The notes under the pieces are model-generated. The model searched no databases, was not told the DNA's origin, and saw only the letters and a program-made list of their open reading frames with translations. Below, in pieces: positions 1 through 5,133 of a stretch of DNA of 5,707 nucleotides; the first letter of the stretch is position 1, and every line of letters starts with the position of its first letter. The stretch lies in NCBI GenBank assembly GCA_023405565.1, contig JAEXXW010000631.1, positions 1 to 5,707 of the forward strand. Reading direction: 5' to 3'. The translations under genes were made by a program, and so were the position numbers. Source of the DNA: Pseudomonadota bacterium (GTDB lineage Bacteria > Pseudomonadota > Alphaproteobacteria > Rhizobiales > Xanthobacteraceae).

Positions 1-50
1 GTATACGGAAGCCATAGACAAGCTTCGGATCGTGCAACACGTTTATCCTG

Positions 51-57
51 AAGGAGG
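51..57 (+). promoter_or_regulatory. Strong Shine-Dalgarno for the VOC gene
   Basis: AAGGAGG lies 5 nt before the ATG at 63. It is a near-perfect anti-16S match and fixes that start. The remaining bases 1-50 show no promoter I can support. One frame there is open from the left edge but continues about 150 nt into the VOC gene, so it is not convincing as an upstream gene end. Confidence 0.85.
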
Positions 58-62
58 CGCAC

Positions 63-908
63 ATGAGCGATCATCAAAACGGCATGGAGATGCAACGACG
101 AGACGTAATTCAATCGGTAGGAGCGACAATGATTGGCGGATTGGTCGCTTCCACTGCAATACCGGCAGCCGCACAAGACGGGCGCCCGGTCAGCGACGCG
201 GCACGCAATAGCGGTCCGCTCGGCGCGCGTCTCCAGGGTGTTCAGCATTTCGGTCTTACGGTGCAGAACATGGATCGCGCCTTCGCGTTCTACACCGAAG
301 TGCTCGGCGGGACCGAGGTGATGCGCGACGGTGATTTCCACGGCGAGCGCATTCACAACACGTTGCTGACTGATCAGGAGATCGAGGCGCGCTTGCGCCG
401 GGTCAATCCGCGCACGATGGGTATCCCGGATCTTCGGGGCGGCGCACAGCGTTTGGACGTTCGCTTCATTCAATTCGACAATGTCGTGATCGAGCTGTTG
501 CAATATCGCGACGCTGAACAGCCGGCAGGTAGCGGAAATGCTTTCGCTGAGCCGCTCGATCACATGAGCCCGGCCTTTCCGCGCATGATGCATATCTGCT
601 TCCACATCCGCGATGATGTCGATTTCAACAAGTTCATCGCCGATCTCGAAGCGGAATCCGCACGACGCGGTATGACGCAGGTCCGGGCGAACCGCATTGT
701 CACTGTGACGACCGAGAAGGATCGGCTCGCGGCGCCGGCTGAGTCGAGCAGCAACGGGATCACCGAAGGCCAGTCAAACGGATGGCGGCTGATCTATTGC
801 AAAGGCTGCGAAGGCGAACAGCTCGAATTTGTGCAGGCGCTGGGACCCGTGAAGCAAACCTTCGCCAGCGCTTTCGAGGCTCGGCGCCGTGCGCGCGGCG
901 ACCAGTAA
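63..908 (+). CDS. Tat-exported VOC-family (glyoxalase/dioxygenase fold) protein
   Basis: Encodes 281 residues. The N-terminus carries a twin-arginine signal (QRRDVIQ at residues 11-17), a hydrophobic stretch (about 19-35) and an AAA-Q type cleavage region near 38, so export as a folded protein to the periplasm is likely. The mature part fits two beta-alpha-beta-beta-beta modules of the vicinal oxygen chelate superfamily. Module 1 starts at GVQHFGLTV (His62) and ends at VVIELLQY (Glu144). Module 2 starts at MMHICFHI (His177) and ends at GEQLEFVQ (Glu255). These His/Glu pairs sit where the family binds its divalent metal. A CKGC pair (Cys246/Cys249) precedes the last strand and could form a disulfide or bind metal. 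Tat export suits cytoplasmic cofactor loading. The reaction is not identifiable: VOC members include glyoxalases, extradiol dioxygenases, epimerases and resistance proteins. The exported ABM-type gene follows 40 nt downstream, suggesting a shared pathway. Fold and export calls are solid; function is unknown. Confidence 0.88.
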   Translation: MSDHQNGMEMQRRDVIQSVGATMIGGLVASTAIPAAAQDGRPVSDAARNSGPLGARLQGVQHFGLTVQNMDRAFAFYTEVLGGTEVMRDGDFHGERIHNTLLTDQEIEARLRRVNPRTMGIPDLRGGAQRLDVRFIQFDNVVIELLQYRDAEQPAGSGNAFAEPLDHMSPAFPRMMHICFHIRDDVDFNKFIADLEAESARRGMTQVRANRIVTVTTEKDRLAAPAESSSNGITEGQSNGWRLIYCKGCEGEQLEFVQALGPVKQTFASAFEARRRARGDQ

Positions 909-935
909 CCATGTGGGTGTCGTCATGTGTCAGTC

Positions 936-940
936 AGAGG
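936..940 (+). promoter_or_regulatory. Shine-Dalgarno deciding the ABM gene start
   Basis: AGAGG lies 8 nt before the GTG at 949. It supports that GTG over the in-frame ATG at 925 and the in-frame GTG at 889, the latter being inside the upstream gene. Confidence 0.5.
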
Positions 941-948
941 TCACTTGT

Positions 949-1368
949 GTGAAACGTCCGTGTCAAGGTTTCTTTGCGGTGCTTTTGATCGCCATCGCGA
1001 CGTTTGCCGGGCCAGTCGCGAGGGCGCAGGACAGCCCTCATGTTGGCTATGCTCGAATTCCTGCCAACGCGTTTTCTGTGATCGCCGAGGTCCGCGCCAA
1101 GCCGGGCAAGGAGGATGAGCTTCGCGCGGTGACACTGCCGCTTATCGAACTCGTTCGTAACGAGCCCAACAACATCGTCTATTTCCTGCAAGAGAGTCGC
1201 AGTTCGCCCGGACATTTTATATTCTACGAGGTGTTCGCCTCAGAGGCGGATTTCGAAGCGCACAATGCGACACCGCACGTCCAGGCCTGGTTCAAGAGAC
1301 TTCCCGATCTGGCGCAAGGCGGTGTGCAGGTGACGACGATGCGCGTGCTGCATTCGCCCAAACACTGA
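949..1368 (+). CDS. Secreted ABM-domain protein (putative quinol monooxygenase, YgiN-like)
   Basis: From the GTG at 949 the product is 139 residues. It begins with a classic Sec signal: MKRP, a hydrophobic core at about 8-20, then ARA before Gln27. The rest is one antibiotic biosynthesis monooxygenase (ABM) ferredoxin-like domain, residues about 42-134. Family-like marks are FSVIAEVRAKPGKEDEL (42-58), the region around EPNNIVYFLQES (72-83), FIFYEVFASEADFEAH (90-105) and the TPH motif (108-110) with His105 and His110. ABM proteins are usually dimeric cofactor-free oxygenases acting on quinols or polyketide-like aromatics; some relatives degrade heme or have no known reaction. Longer starts (ATG 925, GTG 889) remain possible but put a polar extension before the signal peptide, and the 889 start overlaps the upstream gene by 20 nt. 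The gene lies 40 nt after the Tat-VOC gene with no terminator visible between them, so an operon is likely. The substrate is unknown. Confidence 0.85.
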   Translation: MKRPCQGFFAVLLIAIATFAGPVARAQDSPHVGYARIPANAFSVIAEVRAKPGKEDELRAVTLPLIELVRNEPNNIVYFLQESRSSPGHFIFYEVFASEADFEAHNATPHVQAWFKRLPDLAQGGVQVTTMRVLHSPKH

Positions 1369-1380
1369 CGCGATCCCCGC

Positions 1381-1851
1381 TTACTCGACGATGACGAAGG
1401 TCCAATAGGGCACGCCCTTGGCGGAGGCCGCGACGGCAACGCCCATGCGTGTGCCGTTTTTCATCAGCAGGTTCTTGTTGTGGCCGTATGAATTGATCCA
1501 CTGCTTGAGCGTCCGCTGAAAGTCGGAATGGCCATAGGCAATGTTCTCGGCCGCACTTTTGATGCCGCGAATGGATTTGGTTCGTGCGCCGAAGTCTCCC
1601 GCCGCGTCGTGATCCATGCGGTTCTGTCTGGCCATGGCATCCGATTGCTGCTGGGCCACCTGAACCACGGCCGGGTCGGTGCGGACAGGCCCCAGTCCAT
1701 GCGATTGCCGGTAATCGTTGACGGCGCGTTCGGCGCTGGCGCTCGAGAAGGCGATGGGGGCGCCGAGTTCTCCGCTCTCTTGTGTCCCCGGCAGGACACC
1801 CGCGCAGGACTGCAGAAGAACGAGGGTCAGTGCGATGAATGCGTATTTCAA
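1381..1851 (-). CDS. CAP-domain (SCP/PR-1-like) lipoprotein
   Basis: Encodes 156 residues. The N-terminus has a short hydrophobic stretch (about 4-13) ending in a lipobox, LQSC, with Cys16 as the lipidation site, so the mature protein is predicted to be membrane-anchored and periplasmic or surface-facing. Residues about 40-156 form a single compact CAP domain: an opening helix ERAVNDYRQSHGLGPV (41-56), His81 in RMDHD, Glu102 in AENIAYG, Trp118 and His124 in the SYGHNKNLL segment, then MGVAVA (136-141) and the terminal strand YWTFVIVE. His81, Glu102 and His124 fit the conserved cleft of the family. Bacterial members are poorly characterised; roles in lipid binding or envelope function have been proposed, and no reaction can be assigned. 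The start codon is TTG; no in-frame ATG lies just upstream, and a GGGGGAA ribosome site sits 6 nt before it. The stop codon is only 12 nt from that of the converging ABM gene. No partner gene shares its strand nearby. Confidence 0.85.
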   Translation of the reverse strand: MKYAFIALTLVLLQSCAGVLPGTQESGELGAPIAFSSASAERAVNDYRQSHGLGPVRTDPAVVQVAQQQSDAMARQNRMDHDAAGDFGARTKSIRGIKSAAENIAYGHSDFQRTLKQWINSYGHNKNLLMKNGTRMGVAVAASAKGVPYWTFVIVE

Positions 1852-1857
1852 GAACCG

Positions 1858-1864
1858 TTCCCCC
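1858..1864 (-). promoter_or_regulatory. Ribosome binding site supporting the TTG start
   Basis: On the minus strand GGGGGAA sits 6 nt upstream of the TTG at 1851-1849. It is the main reason to accept the non-ATG start. The signal peptide begins directly after it (MKYAF). Confidence 0.45.
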
Positions 1865-1868
1865 GATT

Positions 1869-1886
1869 GCCCATTACACCATGGGC
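1869..1886. repeat. Short inverted repeat upstream of the CAP lipoprotein gene
   Basis: GCCCAT and ATGGGC form a perfect 6-bp inverted repeat around a 6-nt centre, 18-35 nt upstream of the CAP gene start. The centre overlaps a TGTAAT sequence on the minus strand that resembles a -10 box, so it could be an operator or a 5' leader hairpin. No good -35 box was found. Chance occurrence is quite possible. Confidence 0.3.
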
Positions 1887-1925
1887 GGTGAGGGCCCGCG
1901 GTGCATCCCGACGCCAGGACATTAC

Positions 1926-1942
1926 CCGGAGATGTGCTCCGG
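1926..1942. repeat. Inverted repeat downstream of the tRNA gene
   Basis: CCGGAG and CTCCGG form a perfect 6-bp stem with a 5-nt loop, 35 nt past the encoded CCA of tRNA-Thr in its direction of transcription. It has no U-tract, so it is not a canonical intrinsic terminator, but it could help stop transcription or protect the 3' end before processing. The rest of the 126-nt gap (1852-1977) shows nothing further I can support. Confidence 0.3.
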
Positions 1943-1977
1943 CGCAGTGCGTCCCCAATTTTCGGTTGTAAAATGCG

Positions 1978-2052
1978 TGGTGCCGGCGGAGGGATTTGAA
2001 CCCCCGACCACCCGCTTACGAAGCGGATGCTCTACCACTGAGCTACGCCGGC
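1978..2052 (-). tRNA. tRNA-Thr (anticodon CGU)
   Basis: Read on the minus strand this is a complete 72-nt cloverleaf plus encoded CCA (1978-1980). The acceptor arm GCCGGCG pairs with CGCCGGC over 7 bp, with discriminator A at 1981. The D arm is GCTC/GAGC. The anticodon arm is TCCGC/GCGGG with loop TTCGTAA, giving anticodon CGT, which reads ACG threonine codons. The variable loop is TGGTC, and the T arm GGGGG/CCCTC encloses TTCAAAT. It lies 82 nt after the hemY stop in the same orientation. It may be read from its own promoter, from hemY read-through, or both. Confidence 0.97.
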
Positions 2053-2077
2053 CCGACTGCAATGCGACAAGGCGTTC

Positions 2078-2106
2078 CTGATAGCGGCCCGAACCCGAAT
2101 TTACAA
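2078..2106 (-). promoter_or_regulatory. Candidate sigma70 promoter for tRNA-Thr
   Basis: On the minus strand TTGTAA (2106-2101) and TATCAG (2083-2078) are separated by exactly 17 nt. Each matches the consensus at 4 of 6 positions. A start near 2071 would give a leader of about 19 nt to be trimmed by RNase P. The -35 box overlaps the inverted repeat at 2104-2118. This is a consensus match only. Confidence 0.35.
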
Positions 2107-2118
2107 GGCAAAGCCTTG
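2104..2118 (-). terminator. Weak hairpin after hemY, possible terminator
   Basis: CAAGGC and GCCTTG form a 6-bp stem around a 3-nt loop, 16 nt past the hemY stop. On the minus strand it is followed by TAAATTC rather than a real T-run, so termination would be inefficient. It may only attenuate read-through into the tRNA. Confidence 0.25.
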
Positions 2119-2134
2119 AGGGTTGCGCCGATCT

Positions 2135-3727
2135 TTAGAACATCCGTTTCCAGCCTGGCGCGCCGGTCGGCCCCTCGGGGGCCGGATCGGCTTCCTGTTC
2201 CGGGCCGGGGCCGGGATCGTCCGGAACGGGGGTAATCGGAACGACGGTTTCGGCCTTCGCCGGGGTCTGGCTCCGTTTTTCACGAACCGGAACGGCCGCA
2301 GCTCGGACAGGTTCCGCCGGGACAGGACGGGTTTCAACAACCGCCGCTGGCTCCGGTGCGGGCGCCGGCGTGGCTTCGATGACGGGAGGCAGGGCTTTCT
2401 CGGGTTCTGATGCGGGCGTGGCCGGTACATGGGACGGGCCAGAGCCGATCTCCGCCACCGGGGCTTTCCACACGAAGGCATCGATTCGCCCGCTCACCGG
2501 CGAAATCGGCAGCCAGCGCTCCGAGATGAAGCCATCCGCGGTCCAGGCCGGATCGCGCAGGGCATGCACCGCCCGTGCGGTCCATTCGCGGGCGGCGCCT
2601 TCATTGGCTGAGTCGGCCTGTTCGAGATCGGCCATCAGCAAGGCCACCCGCTGCGACGGCTGGGCAAGGAAGGGCGCGAGCGCGCGCCGCGCTTCGGCAA
2701 ATTCGCGTGCATTGATGGCGGCGCGGGCCAGTGCCAGCGCGCCCTCAACATTGTCGGGCGCGAGCGATGCCAGCTTGCGCGCGCGGTTGAGTCGGTCCAA
2801 CGCCGAATCGCCAAAGCGCAGATAGACATAGGTTTCGGCGAGATCGGGATGCGGCGACGTTTGCCATGCCCGTTCGATCGTCCTGGTTGCCTTGCGCACC
2901 TCGCCATTCTCGGCAAGGAAGCGCGCAGCCAATGACGCGGCTGGCACGAGATCGGGTGCGAGCTTGACGGCTTCGAACACCGAGGTCTTGGCGGTGTCGC
3001 GATCGCTGTCCTCAAGAGCCAGTGCATGTGCCGTGAGCAGCACGGCGCGTTGTCGTTTGAATGTATCGCGATCGAGCGCGCCGGAGGTGCGGTTGCGCTC
3101 CAGCATGTCGAGCGCGCCCTTGAAATCGCCACTGGCGCAACGAATCTGCAGCACGGCCTGACCGGCCCATGGCAGCGACGGCGCGATCTTCGCCGCTTCT
3201 TCGGCGTAGATCCGTGCATTGGTGATGTCATCGCGGCGCTGCGCTTCGATGAAGAGCCCGCGCAAGCCGAGCAATTTGGTCGGCTCATGCTGTGTCATGG
3301 CGCGGAACGTGCGTTCGGCCTCGGCGCGGTCGCCGGCTAACTGCGCCGATTGTGCGCTCAGCAGCAAGGCCAGCGGATCATTCGGTGCAAGCTTCTCGAC
3401 ATCGCCGGCATAGCGTTGCGCGGCGCGCGCATCGCCGGCGCCGACGGCAATGAGGCCGCGCATGATGGCCTTGCGGCCACGTTCGTCGCGCTTGCGGCGC
3501 ATGGCCTCGCCGGTTCGCCCCGGCGCACGCCACAGCATGAGAAGAAGCGACCAGGCGATGATCGCGGCGGCGATGACGAGCAGCAACGCGGCCTTCACCA
3601 CCATGATCGAGGTATCGATACGCCAGCCAAGCCAGGTGATCGAAACCGTGCCGGGACGATCGGCGACCCAGTGCACGCCAAGTGCGATCAACCCGAGAGC
3701 GACAAGAAAAATTGCGACGCGGATCAT
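2135..3727 (-). CDS. hemY: HemY, TPR-containing inner-membrane heme-cluster protein
   Basis: Encodes 530 residues. Two transmembrane helices (about 4-21 and 42-65) flank a short loop holding the SITWLGWRIDTS region typical of the HemY N-terminal domain. A basic segment (about 70-87) follows, then helical TPR-like repeats from about 88 to 400; for example the GDRAEAERTFRAM and GDFKGALDMLERN helices fit TPR spacing. The segment WLPISPVSGRIDAFVWK precedes a 107-residue Pro/Ala/Glu-rich tail (from about 424) with no visible fold. This proteobacterial HemY is not the Bacillus protoporphyrinogen oxidase of the same name; it is genetically tied to heme synthesis and thought to scaffold late enzymes at the membrane, with no proven catalysis. 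The ATG has an AGGCGG site 8 nt upstream that overlaps the stop of the mic60-like gene, and the two genes are 13 nt apart, so they are co-transcribed and perhaps translationally coupled. Confidence 0.93.
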   Translation of the reverse strand: MIRVAIFLVALGLIALGVHWVADRPGTVSITWLGWRIDTSIMVVKAALLLVIAAAIIAWSLLLMLWRAPGRTGEAMRRKRDERGRKAIMRGLIAVGAGDARAAQRYAGDVEKLAPNDPLALLLSAQSAQLAGDRAEAERTFRAMTQHEPTKLLGLRGLFIEAQRRDDITNARIYAEEAAKIAPSLPWAGQAVLQIRCASGDFKGALDMLERNRTSGALDRDTFKRQRAVLLTAHALALEDSDRDTAKTSVFEAVKLAPDLVPAASLAARFLAENGEVRKATRTIERAWQTSPHPDLAETYVYLRFGDSALDRLNRARKLASLAPDNVEGALALARAAINAREFAEARRALAPFLAQPSQRVALLMADLEQADSANEGAAREWTARAVHALRDPAWTADGFISERWLPISPVSGRIDAFVWKAPVAEIGSGPSHVPATPASEPEKALPPVIEATPAPAPEPAAVVETRPVPAEPVRAAAVPVREKRSQTPAKAETVVPITPVPDDPGPGPEQEADPAPEGPTGAPGWKRMF

Positions 3728-3740
3728 GGATGCATCCGCC

Positions 3741-5015
3741 TCACGAACCGGACTTGGTGAGCGCAGTCAGCGCGCTCTGCGACAAATCGCGCGCCGCGGT
3801 GATGGCGGCATTGCGGGCTTCGGCCTTGGCGATCCACGCCTGCGCCGGCGCGCGCGCATCCGGCGGCAGCTTGGCGAGTTCGGCCAGCGCGCCGCGAATA
3901 TCGGCATTCTCGGCCCGCACTTCGATCCGCGCTTTCACGTTGTCGGGTTCATCGCCCGCGACGTCCCCCGCGGGGCGAATACTGATGATCTTCTGCGCAT
4001 TGGCCTGCAAGCGCTCCAGGAAAGTGCCGTGGGTTGCTTCGTCCTTGCGGGCCGCTTTCCAGATCACCGGCATCAGGTTGGCGAGTTCGCGGCCCAGCAC
4101 CGACGCGGTCGGCACGCCACCGGATGAAAATGGTTCGAGCGTTGCGATCGCACGAGCATCGGCGGACAGCGCCTTTGTCGCCGACAATTCCGCACCGAAG
4201 GGTGCGCCGCTTTCCACCGCATTGCGCAGCGCCATGCTGACGATGGCGAGGCGGCTGCGGACATCATCGACCGGTGCGTTGGCGCGGCGCTTCAATTCGG
4301 CTTCGCTGGCACGGGCGGATTGTTCGAGCGCACGCGCATTTTGTTCCAGCGTCGCGATCCGGCTCATCAGCGTTTCGATCTCGGCGCGCGATTCAGGTGT
4401 GGCCGGATTGGCCTTTTGTGCCGCTTCGGCCGCGGCTGCTGCAGCAGTTGCGCGCTCGCTGGCCTGACGGGCAATGGTCGCGATCTCGTCGCTGCGCTTT
4501 TCGCGCGCTGCAGCCATGTCGGTCGCTGTTTTTACGGCAGCTTCGGCTGCGGCAATACGCGCCAGCAATTGCGCGTTGTCCTGACGGGGGGTGGCAAGAG
4601 CCGTCTCGATCTTGTTGAGCCGGGCCTGCAATTCCGGATTGGGTGCGAACGGTGTCGGTTCAACCACGGCGTAAGGCGCGAACAGGCGTCCGGCCGACCA
4701 TTGCGACACGCCAAAACCGACGATGAAAAATACGACGGCCGCTACAACCGCAGCACCGATGACAGACCGCGACGCGCTTTTCCGTGTGCTGCCCGCTGCC
4801 TCGGGGGCCACGCTCTCCGGGTCCGGAGCCTTGTCTGCCGGTTCGCCATCCTCCAGCTTGGGTGCTTCGGATGCGGCATCTTGAGCCGGAGCGCTTGTCT
4901 CCGATTTGAACTCGCTCGCCTTCAGATCGATGGTCGTCGGACGTTTCGACCGTGGATCGGCCGCGCCTTCAGGTTTCGTCGTCTTGTTGTCATCTGGCTT
5001 ATTCTCAATTGCCAT
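3741..5015 (-). CDS. mic60: Mic60/mitofilin-family inner-membrane protein (COG4223-like)
   Basis: Encodes 424 residues. Residues 1-80 are a hydrophilic, acidic, Pro/Ala-rich and probably disordered cytoplasmic region. One transmembrane helix follows at about 84-105 (around VIGAAVVAAVVFFIVGFGVS). An Ala-rich coiled coil occupies about 125-245, broken near a Pro at 203-206, and a helical C-terminal domain occupies about 250-418. This order (disordered N-terminus, TM, long coiled coil, mitofilin-like end) and the position between hemD and hemY match the alphaproteobacterial homologues of mitochondrial Mic60, the crista-junction protein. In this class the homologue has been linked to shaping intracytoplasmic membranes and outer-membrane contacts. 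The family identity is recalled from architecture and synteny, not from an alignment. The ATG has GGAG 10 nt upstream. The 118-nt gap to hemD contains a weak promoter-like sequence and a small reading frame. Confidence 0.85.
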   Translation of the reverse strand: MAIENKPDDNKTTKPEGAADPRSKRPTTIDLKASEFKSETSAPAQDAASEAPKLEDGEPADKAPDPESVAPEAAGSTRKSASRSVIGAAVVAAVVFFIVGFGVSQWSAGRLFAPYAVVEPTPFAPNPELQARLNKIETALATPRQDNAQLLARIAAAEAAVKTATDMAAAREKRSDEIATIARQASERATAAAAAAEAAQKANPATPESRAEIETLMSRIATLEQNARALEQSARASEAELKRRANAPVDDVRSRLAIVSMALRNAVESGAPFGAELSATKALSADARAIATLEPFSSGGVPTASVLGRELANLMPVIWKAARKDEATHGTFLERLQANAQKIISIRPAGDVAGDEPDNVKARIEVRAENADIRGALAELAKLPPDARAPAQAWIAKAEARNAAITAARDLSQSALTALTKSGS

Positions 5016-5086
5016 GGCGCGCAGTCTCCGGTCGCGAAACGAAAGGCAGCCAGAATCCGGCGTCCGATCGTTCCTCGATAATAGCC

Positions 5087-5114
5087 GTCATATCTTGCAC
5101 CAACCAGACGTCAG
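5087..5114 (-). promoter_or_regulatory. Weak promoter-like sequence between hemD and mic60
   Basis: On the minus strand CTGACG (5114-5109) and TATGAC (5092-5087) are 16 nt apart; each matches the sigma70 consensus at 4 of 6 positions. A TATTAT sequence a few bases downstream could be an alternative -10 box but has no good -35 partner. If real, mic60-hemY could be transcribed without hemD. Evidence is weak. Confidence 0.2.
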
Positions 5115-5133
5115 CTTTCCTTAAAAATCAGGA

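Noticed and set aside
2..211. Open frame from the left edge as a possible 3' end of an upstream gene
   Set aside because: It would overlap the VOC gene by about 150 nt, and its translation becomes Arg/Ser-rich shadow sequence after base 62.
798..812. CKGC as a c-type heme attachment site
   Set aside because: The residue after the second cysteine is Glu, not His, so it does not fit CxxCH.
1528..2081. Plus-strand frames spanning the CAP gene and the tRNA
   Set aside because: They run through a complete tRNA and opposite a well-supported lipoprotein gene; the translated part is not protein-like.
2635..3288. Minus-strand 217-codon frame inside hemY and plus-strand frames opposite it
   Set aside because: Arg/Pro/Ser-rich out-of-frame translations of hemY, with no ribosome site or motif.
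3682..4467. Long plus-strand open frame (261 codons) opposite the mic60-like gene
   Set aside because: It is the antisense shadow of a high-GC, Ala-rich gene. Its translation is Ser/Ala/Arg-rich with no domain, and the minus-strand gene has clear architecture and synteny.
4320..5081. Plus-strand 253-codon open frame opposite the 5' part of mic60
   Set aside because: Arg/Cys-rich translation typical of an antisense shadow; it overlaps a well-supported gene.
5118..5133. TCCT…AGGA hairpin after the hemD stop as a terminator
   Set aside because: The stem is only 4 bp with an 8-nt AT-rich loop and no following T-run.
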